Source: JBDKGH01 sp039798265 (GTDB lineage Bacteria; Bacteroidota; Bacteroidia; Flavobacteriales_D; Sanyastnellaceae). Taken from it: 15,356 nucleotides of DNA. The notes below the pieces were generated by a model. That model saw only the letters and a list, made by a program, of their open reading frames with translations, did not search any database and was not told where the DNA came from. Both the position numbers and the translations under genes were made by a program. Of this stretch, positions 5,772 to 15,022 are shown one piece after another. The stretch's first letter is position 1. Every line of letters begins with the position of its first letter. The stretch is from positions 1 through 15,356 of the forward strand of contig JBDKGH010000050.1 of the NCBI GenBank assembly GCA_039798265.1. The letters are read 5' to 3'.

Positions 5772-7682
5772 ATGCAAGAAACGGAATTCATCCAACAGAA
5801 TAAAGACAAGTGGAACGAGCTGGAACAAGTCTTGGGCAAACCAAATAAAGATCCCGATCGACTCACTACTTTATTCATTGAGACTACTGATGATCTTTCT
5901 TATTCGCGTACCTTCTACCAAAATCGTTCGGTAAGAGTTTACCTCAACAAAGTTGCACAGCAAGTATACCAGGCCATTTATAAGAATAAAAAAGGTGGCA
6001 AAAACTTCCTGAGTCGCTATTGGAAAAACGAGTTGCCCACGGCTATGTGGCATCACCGAAATGAGCTTTTACAATCCACACTCATCTTCACCGCAGGACT
6101 TCTTATTGGAATTATTTCGAGCATCTACTATCCCGATTTCGCTCAAATCATGCTCGGCGAATCCTATATAGAAATGACCGAGGCGAACATCGAGCATGGC
6201 GATCCGATGGCCGTTTACCAAGATGAAAATGCCATCGAAATGTTTTTTCGTATTGCTTGGAATAACATTCGCATTAGCTTCACTGTGTTTGTATTCGGGA
6301 TTGTGTTCGGCCTAGGCGCGTACTTTTTTGTGTTATATAATTCCATCATGGTGGGCGCTTTTATTTATTTCTTTATTGAAAGAGATTTATTTCAAGAAGC
6401 TTTTCTCGCCATTATGCTCCATGGCACGCTCGAACTTTCGATGATTGTCCTCTCTGGCTGTGCCGGGCTTGCACTAGCCCGCGGACTGCTCTTTCCAGGA
6501 ACCTACAAACGTTCAGAGGCGCTCATCATGTCGGCTAGAAACGGAATTAAAATTATGATTTCCGTTACTATATTCCTATTTGTTGCCGCGCTAATTGAAT
6601 CGTTTGCTACCCGCTACACTCGATTAAATGGAATTGAAAACGGACAACTCATTCTCGATACCATTCGGGGATTAATGATCCTCGCCTCCGCGGCCATTGT
6701 GATTGGTTACTTTGTCATCTATCCACGCATTAAATACAAGCGAGGTGAAATACCGAATGATTTGCCCGACGAACCTGCGGTAAAACAGATCACATTTATT
6801 TCTACAGAAAGCATAAAAAAAGCTGGAGCCCTTTTCACCGAAAGCTTTTATCTCTTTAGTCAAAACGCTCGCGGTTTGGCTATTCTTGCGGTGTCCATCG
6901 GTATCGCCTTTACAGGCCTTTATGGTCTTTTTACGTGGGGAGACTTCAATGCTATTTATGAGCGTCCAGACTCCTTTTACGATTATATCGACTACTTCAA
7001 TCCACTCGATTTATTTTGGGTGTGGAATAGCTTTGAATTTCATTTCGACTTCGACTATTTTCCAATGGTCTATTTAGCCCTTACCTTCATGCTGGCGTTA
7101 TGGGCCGCTTGGATATCGAAAGGATTTGAACATCATGCATTACTAAAAAAACGCAGTCACTTCAACAACCGGTTTTTAAAGGCCCTCTTACCCGCTTCCG
7201 TTGCGGTTCTCTGCATGCTGCTCCCAGAAGGACTCGGATTTTTTGTAATGCTCTTTATTATACCCCTTTGCTTGCTTTGGTATACAACAGCCGTGATCGA
7301 ACAAGCCAATATTTTTTCCGCATTACCCCTCACCTTTCAATTATTAGCGGGAAACTTTTTCAAATTTTGGGGCGGATATCTATTGCTATTCACCCCCATT
7401 TGGTTGACCTTGTTCTTGATCAATTCTCAACTCATAGGCCTTTTGGCACAGTTCATTGAAATGAATCTGAGAAGTTCTTCCTACCTCTCCTTAAATCTTT
7501 ACAGCATACTCAATACCTTTTTAATATTTGGTATTTCAGCATTTATTTTTTCACTCCAAATCTATTACGCACACCTCTACTACTTCTCGGCACGCGAGCA
7601 AACACGCGGAGAACATCTTAGAGCAGCTATTGATAAGATCGGAATTAAATCTCGCGCATATGGCTTGGAAAAAGAGATTTAA
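5772..7682 (+). CDS. SpoIIM-like (DUF95) membrane protein fused to a second multi-spanning membrane domain
   Basis: The protein has 636 residues. The N-terminal half (about 1-335) is SpoIIM-like. It has a cytoplasmic leader, membrane segments near 102-119, 168-187, 190-203, 222-240, 261-276 and 301-317, and the family signature around HGTLELSMIVLSGCAGLALA (217-236). A hydrophilic linker (318-365) leads to a second membrane half with segments near 366-385, 430-447, 471-483, 486-506, 535-552 and 576-598, ending in a charged tail. SpoIIM-family proteins in non-sporulating bacteria are typically about 300-330 residues, so this one is roughly double. The second half resembles generic polytopic membrane domains of unknown function, and I do not recognise it. 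It is the first gene of the apparent operon; its end overlaps the next gene by 23 bp. The name does not imply sporulation; the role is probably structural or regulatory in the MoxR-linked membrane complex. Confidence 0.85.
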   Translation: MQETEFIQQNKDKWNELEQVLGKPNKDPDRLTTLFIETTDDLSYSRTFYQNRSVRVYLNKVAQQVYQAIYKNKKGGKNFLSRYWKNELPTAMWHHRNELLQSTLIFTAGLLIGIISSIYYPDFAQIMLGESYIEMTEANIEHGDPMAVYQDENAIEMFFRIAWNNIRISFTVFVFGIVFGLGAYFFVLYNSIMVGAFIYFFIERDLFQEAFLAIMLHGTLELSMIVLSGCAGLALARGLLFPGTYKRSEALIMSARNGIKIMISVTIFLFVAALIESFATRYTRLNGIENGQLILDTIRGLMILASAAIVIGYFVIYPRIKYKRGEIPNDLPDEPAVKQITFISTESIKKAGALFTESFYLFSQNARGLAILAVSIGIAFTGLYGLFTWGDFNAIYERPDSFYDYIDYFNPLDLFWVWNSFEFHFDFDYFPMVYLALTFMLALWAAWISKGFEHHALLKKRSHFNNRFLKALLPASVAVLCMLLPEGLGFFVMLFIIPLCLLWYTTAVIEQANIFSALPLTFQLLAGNFFKFWGGYLLLFTPIWLTLFLINSQLIGLLAQFIEMNLRSSSYLSLNLYSILNTFLIFGISAFIFSLQIYYAHLYYFSAREQTRGEHLRAAIDKIGIKSRAYGLEKEI

Positions 7683-8376
7683 TTTATCCACTTATTGCTT
7701 CATCTTAAATGGTTCTGCAAAAAATTTTCTTCTGCTTCTGTTTGTGATTTTCATTCAGTTATCCTCTTTCGCTCAAGACAGCCTGTGGACGAAAGAACAA
7801 TGGGAAGAAACGCGAAAGGGCTACATCTATAAAGACCCGGAAAAAAAAGAAGAAGAAAAAGAAATCGACGAGCAAACAGAGCTCGACTTCAACGACGATT
7901 CGAATTGGCAATTGGAGCTCTCGGATACCGCGCGCATGGCCATTTTGGTAAGCTTCGTCATCATCCTAGCTGCCTTATTAATCTACTTCTTCTGGGGTAA
8001 AGGAAGTAGTGATCAACGCCTAAAAGAAATTGAGCTCAACATGCTTGTGCTTGAGCATAATCTCGACAAAATAGATCCTGATCAATTCTTAAATAAAGTA
8101 TTAGATACAAACGACTATAAAACGGCTGTTCGCCTGCATTTCCTTTCTACGCTGAGAAAACTGCATCTCATTCAATGGATCAATTGGAAAAAAGATAAAA
8201 CCAATTACGACTTCTTACGGGAGATGAGAACACGCGAGCAATATCCAGCCTTCAAAGAGCTCACCCTAGCCTTCGAGGTTGTTTGGTACGGCGATACGGA
8301 TATTAATGAAGCCCAGTATTTATTGATCAAAGAAAAATTCGATTCACTTATTCAAACCTTACCGAATGAAAAGTAA
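7660..8376 (+). CDS. DUF4129-domain membrane protein
   Basis: The protein has 238 residues from the ATG at 7660. The frame is open upstream to 7528, but the chosen start gives a signal peptide (basic leader MAWKKRF, hydrophobic core 22-35, probable cut after SSFA, 38) and only a 23-bp overlap with the preceding gene. The mature N-terminal part (39-90) is highly charged, with a run of Lys and Glu at 61-70 (EKKEEEKEID), and would lie in the periplasm. One membrane segment spans 93-112. The cytoplasmic C-terminal domain (about 150-232) carries the DUF4129 pattern: YKTAVRLHFLSTLRKLHLI, then KTNYDFLREMR, then the near-invariant VWYGDTDI. DUF4129 proteins are often encoded next to MoxR and DUF58 genes; the function is unknown. 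It overlaps the next gene by 11 bp, indicating translational coupling. Confidence 0.85.
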   Translation: MAWKKRFNLSTYCFILNGSAKNFLLLLFVIFIQLSSFAQDSLWTKEQWEETRKGYIYKDPEKKEEEKEIDEQTELDFNDDSNWQLELSDTARMAILVSFVIILAALLIYFFWGKGSSDQRLKEIELNMLVLEHNLDKIDPDQFLNKVLDTNDYKTAVRLHFLSTLRKLHLIQWINWKKDKTNYDFLREMRTREQYPAFKELTLAFEVVWYGDTDINEAQYLLIKEKFDSLIQTLPNEK

Positions 8377-9907
8377 ATCGAATCAAAATATCATCATCGT
8401 CGTTAGTGCCGTTATGGTGCTATTGATCGGTGTGACCTTGTACATCTTGTATTTTTCAAAAGATCACTGGAATTGGGGAACTTCTTACAACCCAGAAGAT
8501 AAAAACCCATACGGCGCCGCGCTATTTCATGAACTACTCGAAAAGAGCAACCCCGATGAATATGTATTTACAGTAGATTCTTTGTGCCGAAATATGCCGG
8601 TTGATCCAACGGATAAAGTGGACAATTATCTATTCCTTGGAGAGCGCGCATATATAGATTCTGCCGATGCCACACAAATCATTCAGTTCATCGAAAAAGG
8701 GAATAACGCGTTCTTCTTCTGTCAAGAATTATCCAATAGAGTAGTTGATAGTTTGATACGTCCTTATTATTCACCTACTGTCTATGAAGACGAGAATACC
8801 TGCGAGGAAGATCAAACAGAAGCCACAGAAGCGGCCGTTATAGAAGAAAGCACCACTTATGAATCCGAAGAGTACACGAACTACCATGTGGACACCGTGG
8901 TTTATTACAATGATGAAACCGGAGAAAACGAAACACTCTTCGTGGACACTTCAGACGTAGTTTTAGAAGAAGAAGTACCCGTAGCAGAAGAAACAGAAGA
9001 GCTCGTCTTGGATGAGGCGATTGGCACAGAATGGTATCAACCCTCGTTTTTTCCATCCAATTTTGACACAATTATTAGTCTCGAACTTCAAGAAAAAAAA
9101 TTGAGTTCACCTGCATTGCTCAGTGAGAAATATGACTTTAAAGTCCAAGGAAATTATTGGCGATCGATAGAACCCATGCAAAACAGAGAAGGTGATCTCA
9201 TGGAAACCTTAGGAACTTTCGATGTGCATTTCGTCAATTTCGTCCGTATTCCCATTGGTAAAGGATATTTGTACCTGCACTCTACTCCATTGGCTTTTAC
9301 GAATCTGCCGCTGAGCAATGATAGCATCATGCAATATGCTCAATTGGTTTCCACCTATTTTGGCAAGGGTAAAATTTATTGGGATGAGGAGAATAGAAAC
9401 TATGACTCCAATGCCTTCAAAAAGTCCCCTTCAAATGATGAGGAAACCGGCGAAGGACCGCTTGAATTTATACTTTCAGAACCATCGCTTCGCACTGCCT
9501 GGTATCTGCTGTTGATGGCCCTTATACTGTATGTGTTTTTTGGTGCCAAGCGAAAACAGCGCATTATTCCCGTTACGGAAAGAATGGAAAATACATCCAT
9601 CGAATATGCAGAAGTTATCTCTCAACTTTTCATGCGCCAAAGAGATCACAAGAGCTTAGTGAAGTTAAAGTCCGATCTTTTCAAAGTAGAATTGCGCGAG
9701 CGATATGGACTTCGAGTGCCCTTAGCGAAAGAAGATGAAAATGAGGAGTGGTTTCTAAAAGTGAGTCAAAAAACTGGAGTATCCATAGCTCTCATCAAAC
9801 GCATTTATGAACGCATTCATTACTTTGCTCATACCGAAGATGTGAATACCGAACAAATGCTCATATTCCACAATTACCTAGAAGAATTCAATGCTACCGC
9901 AAGGTAA
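8366..9907 (+). CDS. DUF4350-type membrane protein with an acidic insertion
   Basis: The 513 residues begin with a membrane anchor (8-30). An exported region follows with typical DUF4350 features: SYNPEDKNPYGAALFHELL (40-58), IIQFIEKGNNAFFF (105-118) and GKGYLYLHSTPLAFTN (298-313). A second membrane segment lies at 377-393, and a cytoplasmic helical domain of about 120 residues completes the protein. Both ends should therefore be in the cytoplasm with a large periplasmic loop between them. DUF4350 is related to non-catalytic glutamine-amidotransferase-like folds; its role is unknown. Residues about 140-219 are an Asp/Glu/Thr-rich insertion between the two halves of the domain. The start at 8366 overlaps the preceding gene by 11 bp; moxR begins 17 bp after the stop. 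Confidence 0.82.
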   Translation: MKSKSNQNIIIVVSAVMVLLIGVTLYILYFSKDHWNWGTSYNPEDKNPYGAALFHELLEKSNPDEYVFTVDSLCRNMPVDPTDKVDNYLFLGERAYIDSADATQIIQFIEKGNNAFFFCQELSNRVVDSLIRPYYSPTVYEDENTCEEDQTEATEAAVIEESTTYESEEYTNYHVDTVVYYNDETGENETLFVDTSDVVLEEEVPVAEETEELVLDEAIGTEWYQPSFFPSNFDTIISLELQEKKLSSPALLSEKYDFKVQGNYWRSIEPMQNREGDLMETLGTFDVHFVNFVRIPIGKGYLYLHSTPLAFTNLPLSNDSIMQYAQLVSTYFGKGKIYWDEENRNYDSNAFKKSPSNDEETGEGPLEFILSEPSLRTAWYLLLMALILYVFFGAKRKQRIIPVTERMENTSIEYAEVISQLFMRQRDHKSLVKLKSDLFKVELRERYGLRVPLAKEDENEEWFLKVSQKTGVSIALIKRIYERIHYFAHTEDVNTEQMLIFHNYLEEFNATAR

Positions 9908-9924
9908 GTAATACCATAAGCACC

Positions 9925-10977
9925 ATGACAGAAAACGAAATGCCTTTATCACAAAACCCTGAGCCAGCGCCAGCTCCCGTAACTCCAAGTAGCGAGTGGG
10001 AATTAGGGATTACCGATTTCAACAAAATCAATGTTGCTCCACTCAACGATGCCGTGGACAAAATGAAAGTTGAAATATCAAAGGTGATCGTAGGCCAAGA
10101 CGATACCATAGAACTATTGATGACCGCGCTTTTGGTGGGCGGACACGTTTTGGTAGAAGGCTTGCCTGGTATTGCCAAAACCCTTACTTCTAAGCTACTC
10201 GCGAAGTGTATTAAGGCCGATTTTAGCCGCATTCAATTCACTCCCGATTTGATGCCCACAGATGTTACGGGTACTTCCGTTTTCAACTTAAAAGAAAACA
10301 ACTTTTATTTCCGAAAAGGGCCCATTTTTTCCAATATCATCTTGATTGATGAAGTGAACCGTTCTCCAGCTAAAACACAAGCTGCACTCATGGAAGTGAT
10401 GGAGGAAAAACAAATTACCTACGATGGAACCACTCATAAGATGGGCTTCCCCTTCTTTGTAATTGCTACGCAAAACCCCGTGGAGCAAGAAGGAACGTAT
10501 GCTTTGCCTGAAGCTCAGTTGGATCGTTTCATTTTTAAAATTAAAATGAATTATCCCGATTTAAATCAGGAGATTGCCATTCTTCAACGATTTAGTCAAG
10601 ACTTTCATGGTAAACAGAGCAATGATGTCAATGCGGTAATCGATGGTGCGCAATTGCAATCATTCCATGACATGATCGAACGCGTGTATATCCGTCCTGA
10701 GTTGTTGCAGTATATCGCTTCTGTGGTGAACAACACCCGCAATAATGGCGACTTGTTTATGGGAGCTTCTCCGCGCGCATCGCTGGCCATAATGAAAGCA
10801 GCGAAAGCCTTAGCTGCCGTTCGCCGCCGCAACTTCGTTACCCCTGACGATATCCGCACAGTAGCCTTGCCAGCGTTGAATCATCGTTTGGTACTCAGTC
10901 ATGAGCGCGAAATGGAAGGGCATACCATTGAAGAAATCATTGACAACATTCTGAAAACCGTAGAAGTTCCTCGATGA
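9925..10977 (+). CDS. MoxR-family AAA+ ATPase
   Basis: A cytoplasmic hexameric-type AAA+ ATPase of 350 residues. The Walker A motif is GLPGIAKT (79-86), Walker B is IILIDEVNR (138-146, catalytic D142 and E143), sensor 1 is N184 in ATQNPVEQEGTYALPEAQLDRF (181-202 region), the arginine finger is probably R201, and sensor 2 is R284 in GASPRASLA. MoxR ATPases act as chaperones that remodel or activate partner complexes, usually with vWA-domain adaptors; the DUF58 gene directly downstream is the expected partner. The first 25 residues are a Pro/Ala-rich extension before the core. The last codons overlap the next start as ATGA. No promoter is seen in the 17-bp gap, so it is co-transcribed. Confidence 0.95.
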   Translation: MTENEMPLSQNPEPAPAPVTPSSEWELGITDFNKINVAPLNDAVDKMKVEISKVIVGQDDTIELLMTALLVGGHVLVEGLPGIAKTLTSKLLAKCIKADFSRIQFTPDLMPTDVTGTSVFNLKENNFYFRKGPIFSNIILIDEVNRSPAKTQAALMEVMEEKQITYDGTTHKMGFPFFVIATQNPVEQEGTYALPEAQLDRFIFKIKMNYPDLNQEIAILQRFSQDFHGKQSNDVNAVIDGAQLQSFHDMIERVYIRPELLQYIASVVNNTRNNGDLFMGASPRASLAIMKAAKALAAVRRRNFVTPDDIRTVALPALNHRLVLSHEREMEGHTIEEIIDNILKTVEVPR

Positions 10978-12314
10978 AAAAAATCAGTAAAATACAGAGC
11001 TTTCAGTTGACCAGCCGCTTCTTTGGTGCTTTAGGAGCGGTGATCTTGCTGTATGCTTTATCCTTTGGTATCGGGGTGCTTTCGCCCCTGGCTACCTTAT
11101 TGAGTGTTTTACTGCTTACCTTGATTTTAGTAGAAACATTTTTGCTTTTTAGCTCAGCGCTTCACCTCACCGCCCACCGCGAAATGAGCAAGATGCTGAG
11201 CTTAGGAGATGAAAATCCCATTGCCCTTTTTATTCAAAACAAAGGGAAGTTTAAAGTGAACATACAACTCTACGATGAGCTTCCTTTTCAGTTTCAAAAA
11301 CGCAATTTCAACGAGAAGATCGAACTTCTCGCAGACAGTTCAAAACAGCTGCAATATGCGCTTCGGCCCGTTCAAAGAGGAGAATATCATTTTGGTTATT
11401 TGAATGCGCATACCTCAAGTGTCATTGGCCTGGTTTCTCGTCGCCTTCAGCTCGCCAATCCACACATGGTTCCCGTTTATCCGAGTGTTATTCAGATGAA
11501 AAAATATGAGCTGATCGCCTTTGCGCGCATCAGCACCTTTGATGGGATCAAAAAAATCCGTCGAATTGGCCATAGCTACGAATTTGAACAAATCAAATCA
11601 TACAACTTAGGCGATGACGTGCGCAGTATCAACTGGAAAGCTACTGGTAGGCGCAATCAGCTGATGGTAAATCAGTACGAAGACGAAAAGGCACAACAGA
11701 TATATACCATTATTGATAAAAGCAGAAGTATGCACATGCCTTTCAACGGCCTTTCTCTGCTTGATTACAGCATCAATACTTCATTGGTTATTTCCAACAT
11801 TGCTTTAAAAAAATCGGATAAAGCAGGTCTCATCAGTTTTTCTCACCGTATTGGTAGTACACTGAAAGCCGATCGTTCAGAACTTCAGCTGAAAAAAATA
11901 CTGCACTCGCTTTATCATGAAAAACCTCAGCCTTACGAAGCAAACTATGATTTGCTCTATCATGGCATCAAAAAAGTCATTCGTAGTCGAAGTCTTATTT
12001 TCCTCTATTTAAACTTCGAAAGTACCTATGCCATGGAGCGGGCCTTGCCCATTTTGCAAAAAATCAATACCCATCATTTGTTGGTGGTGATGATATTTGA
12101 AAATACAGAGCTCATGCAATACGCCAAGCGAGATGCAGAGTATGTCTCTGATATATATGCCAAGACCATTTCTCAAAAATTGATTTGGGAGAAAAAACAA
12201 ATCGTTTCTAAGCTGCGCAAACACGGCATACAAACCATTCTGAGTAAGCCTGAGGATCTTTCCATCAACACCGTCAATAAGTACCTAGAATTAAAAGCCA
12301 AAGGCACGATCTAA
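10974..12314 (+). CDS. DUF58 (vWA-type) protein, likely MoxR partner
   Basis: The protein has 446 residues. Two N-terminal membrane segments (about 17-36 and 40-61) anchor a region of beta-rich character (70-165), followed by the DUF58 core. The core signature includes YEFEQIKSYNLGDDVRSINW (202-221) and KATGRRNQLMVNQYEDE (222-238). Just after it the MIDAS-like DxSxS motif (D248, S250, S252, in DKSRSM) marks a von Willebrand A fold that binds metal. In the family this domain works with MoxR ATPases. It starts within the stop codon of moxR (ATGA), so translation is coupled. It is the last gene of the operon; valS follows after 52 bp with its own promoter motif. Confidence 0.93.
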   Translation: MKKISKIQSFQLTSRFFGALGAVILLYALSFGIGVLSPLATLLSVLLLTLILVETFLLFSSALHLTAHREMSKMLSLGDENPIALFIQNKGKFKVNIQLYDELPFQFQKRNFNEKIELLADSSKQLQYALRPVQRGEYHFGYLNAHTSSVIGLVSRRLQLANPHMVPVYPSVIQMKKYELIAFARISTFDGIKKIRRIGHSYEFEQIKSYNLGDDVRSINWKATGRRNQLMVNQYEDEKAQQIYTIIDKSRSMHMPFNGLSLLDYSINTSLVISNIALKKSDKAGLISFSHRIGSTLKADRSELQLKKILHSLYHEKPQPYEANYDLLYHGIKKVIRSRSLIFLYLNFESTYAMERALPILQKINTHHLLVVMIFENTELMQYAKRDAEYVSDIYAKTISQKLIWEKKQIVSKLRKHGIQTILSKPEDLSINTVNKYLELKAKGTI

Positions 12315-12329
12315 ACGGTAGGCTTTCCT

Positions 12330-12337
12330 TATTTTTG
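12330..12337 (+). promoter_or_regulatory. Likely -7 element of the valS promoter
   Basis: TATTTTTG matches TAnnTTTG exactly and lies 29 nt before the valS ATG. No TTG is present at the expected -33 distance, so the promoter is either weak or the match is partly due to the T-rich sequence. The location between two unrelated genes supports it. Confidence 0.5.
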
Positions 12338-12366
12338 CAGCAAAATTGAAATAGAGGACTGCGAAA

Positions 12367-14988
12367 ATGGAAATCCCAAGTAAATACGACCCTACAACCA
12401 CGGAAGATAAATGGTATGCCTACTGGATGGAGCACAAGTTGTTCCGCAGTGTGCCTGACGAGCGTAAGCCGTTTACCATCGTCATTCCACCACCTAACGT
12501 TACGGGCGTATTGCACATGGGCCATATGCTCAACAACACCATTCAAGACTTATTGGTGCGTCGTGCCCGTATGCGCGGATATAATGCCCTATGGGTTCCT
12601 GGTACCGACCATGCCTCTATAGCCACGGAAGCCAAAGTGGTTCAAAAGCTCCGCAAAGAAGGCATCAAAAAATCGGACCTCAGTCGTGATGCATTCCTCG
12701 AGCATGCATGGGAATGGACACATAAGCACGGCGGAATCATTCTCGAGCAATTAAAAAAACTCGGAGCTTCTTGCGATTGGGAACGCACCCGTTTCACCAT
12801 GGATGAGAAGTATTACGACAGTGTTATCGACTGCTTTCTTGATCTTTATAAAAAAGGGAAAATCTACCGCGGCGAGCGCATGATCAACTGGGATCCTGCA
12901 GCCTTGACCGCACTATCCGATGAAGAGGTTATCTACAAAGAAGTAGCATCTAAACTTTATCATGTAAAATACGCGATAGCAGGAAGCACTAGTGAATTCA
13001 TCACCATTGCCACCACGCGTCCGGAAACTATTTTGGGCGATACCGCCATTTGTGTTAATCCGAAAGATGAGCGTTACTTGCATTTACATGGAAAAAAAGC
13101 AATCGTTCCATTACTCGGCCGCGAAGTACCCATCATTGCCGATGAGTACGTAGAAATGGAATTTGGAACAGGTTGTTTGAAAGTTACGCCAGCTCACGAT
13201 CCAAATGACTTTTTGCTCGGCGAGAAATACAAACTCGAAGTAGTGAATATGATGAATGCTGACGGCACCATCTCTCCTGCTGGACAGTTGTATGTAGGCA
13301 TGGATCGTTTTGAGGTACGTACGAAGATCGTTGAAGATCTTTCCGCTGCAGGCCATTTGGTAAAAACAGAAGAACACATCAATAAAGTGGGTTATTCAGA
13401 ACGAACAGATGTGGTAATCGAACCTCGTCTTTCGTTGCAATGGTTTGTGGACATGAAAGAGCTCAGCAAGCCAGCGCTCGATCATGTAATGGACGACACC
13501 ATTCGATTCTTCCCTCCGAAGTTTAAGAATGCTTATCGCAACTGGATGGAGAACATTAAAGATTGGTGTATTTCACGCCAACTTTGGTGGGGACATCGCA
13601 TACCTGCTTGGTACGGTCCTGATGGCACATTTGAAGTGGCCAAAACAGAAGCAGAGGCATTGGCTCTTTTTCAAGCCAAAAACCCTGCAATCACCGCGTC
13701 GGATATCCAACAAGATCCAGACGTTTTAGACACTTGGTTTTCATCTTGGTTATGGCCAATATCCGTATTTGATGGATTCTATAAAGAGGATGAAGTAAGT
13801 TATTACTATCCCACCGCAGATCTTGTAACGGCGCCAGAAATTATGTTCTTCTGGGTAGCTCGTATGATTATTGCGGGTTACGAATATAGAGGTACATTCC
13901 CCTTCCGCAATGTTTATTATACCGGTATTGTGCGTGATAAGCAAGGTCGCAAAATGAGTAAGTCGCTTGGCAATTCACCTGATCCCATTGACCTTATGGC
14001 TCAATACGGAGCGGATGGCGTGCGCGTAGGTATGTTGCTTTCTTCACCTGCCGGAAATGACTTATTGTTTGATGAATCTTTATGTGAGCAAGGAAGAAAC
14101 TTTGCCAATAAAATTTGGAATGCTTTCCGTCTCGTAAAAGGTTGGGAAGAAAAAGTAGATAACACCGTTGTTCAACCAGAATCGGCGCGTGTGGCTATTG
14201 AATGGATGAATGCGCGATTCCAAGCTGTATTAGCAGACCTTAACGACGACTACGATAAATTCAGAATCAATGAGGCCCTCATGAGCACTTACAAGCTTGT
14301 TTGGGATGATTTCTGCGCTTGGTATTTAGAAATGGTTAAACCGGCATATGGATCAGCAATGGACGCTACTACATATGCAGCTACGATCTCCATATTCGAA
14401 AACATTCTAAAAGTACTTCATCCGTTTATGCCATTTCTTACCGAAGAAATTTGGCATTTTATCAGTGAACGTGCGGCGGGAACAGGAAGTTTATGTGTAG
14501 CCACATGGCCAGAGGCAAATGAAGCGAATCCCGCATTATTAGGCAAATTCGATCAATTCACAGAAGTCATGATCGGTTTGCGCAATATCCGTAAGGAAAA
14601 TAATATTCCTCAAAAGGAAAAGCTCAGTATGAAAGTAAAGGCAGCAAATGCTGACACCACTTTTGATGCAAACATCATTCATCTGGGCAATTTGGAGAGC
14701 ATTGAATACTCTTCTGAAAAACCGAGTAACTCGTTTACATTTATCGTGAATGGAAATGAATATTTTGTTCCATTTACGGCCAACGTTGACGTAGAAGGCG
14801 AGCGTAAAAAATTGACCGACGAGCTGAACTACACCAAAGGATTTTTAAAATCAGTAGAAGCCAAGTTGAGTAATGAACGTTTTGTAAATAACGCGCCAGC
14901 GGCGGTTTTGGAAACAGAGCGTAAAAAACAAAGTGATGCGCTTTCAAAGATTGCGATGATTGAAGAAAAGCTCAGCACATTAAACTAA
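12367..14988 (+). CDS. valS: Valyl-tRNA synthetase
   Basis: This class I aminoacyl-tRNA synthetase charges tRNA-Val with valine in the cytoplasm and hydrolyses mischarged threonine. The 873 residues match the usual bacterial length. Key motifs are PPPNVTGVLHMGH with the HIGH-type HMGH at 50-53, the editing-domain TTRPETILGDTA from residue 216, DTWFSSWLWP just upstream of the second half of the active site, and KMSKS at 529-533. The tRNA-binding anticodon domain follows, and residues about 808-873 form the charged coiled-coil arm typical of ValRS. The ATG at 12367 aligns with the family N-terminus (MEIPSKYDP). It is a stand-alone housekeeping gene. No terminator is visible in the 34 bp before tpx, so some read-through is possible. 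Confidence 0.98.
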   Translation: MEIPSKYDPTTTEDKWYAYWMEHKLFRSVPDERKPFTIVIPPPNVTGVLHMGHMLNNTIQDLLVRRARMRGYNALWVPGTDHASIATEAKVVQKLRKEGIKKSDLSRDAFLEHAWEWTHKHGGIILEQLKKLGASCDWERTRFTMDEKYYDSVIDCFLDLYKKGKIYRGERMINWDPAALTALSDEEVIYKEVASKLYHVKYAIAGSTSEFITIATTRPETILGDTAICVNPKDERYLHLHGKKAIVPLLGREVPIIADEYVEMEFGTGCLKVTPAHDPNDFLLGEKYKLEVVNMMNADGTISPAGQLYVGMDRFEVRTKIVEDLSAAGHLVKTEEHINKVGYSERTDVVIEPRLSLQWFVDMKELSKPALDHVMDDTIRFFPPKFKNAYRNWMENIKDWCISRQLWWGHRIPAWYGPDGTFEVAKTEAEALALFQAKNPAITASDIQQDPDVLDTWFSSWLWPISVFDGFYKEDEVSYYYPTADLVTAPEIMFFWVARMIIAGYEYRGTFPFRNVYYTGIVRDKQGRKMSKSLGNSPDPIDLMAQYGADGVRVGMLLSSPAGNDLLFDESLCEQGRNFANKIWNAFRLVKGWEEKVDNTVVQPESARVAIEWMNARFQAVLADLNDDYDKFRINEALMSTYKLVWDDFCAWYLEMVKPAYGSAMDATTYAATISIFENILKVLHPFMPFLTEEIWHFISERAAGTGSLCVATWPEANEANPALLGKFDQFTEVMIGLRNIRKENNIPQKEKLSMKVKAANADTTFDANIIHLGNLESIEYSSEKPSNSFTFIVNGNEYFVPFTANVDVEGERKKLTDELNYTKGFLKSVEAKLSNERFVNNAPAAVLETERKKQSDALSKIAMIEEKLSTLN

Positions 14989-15022
14989 GACAATTACCAC
15001 TCATTTAATTATAAATAGTAGA

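Noticed and set aside
5626..5934. 102-codon ORF in the gap before the SpoIIM-like gene
   Set aside because: It starts with a TTG inside the divergent promoter region, overlaps the SpoIIM-like start in another frame, and has no recognisable features.
7528..7659. Upstream extension of the DUF4129 protein to an ATG at 7528
   Set aside because: It would overlap the SpoIIM-like gene by 155 bp and put 44 residues in front of the signal peptide; the ATG at 7660 gives a normal export signal.
5772..7682. Sporulation function suggested by SpoIIM similarity
   Set aside because: The family is widespread in non-sporulating bacteria, and no other sporulation gene is present; the context is a MoxR cluster.
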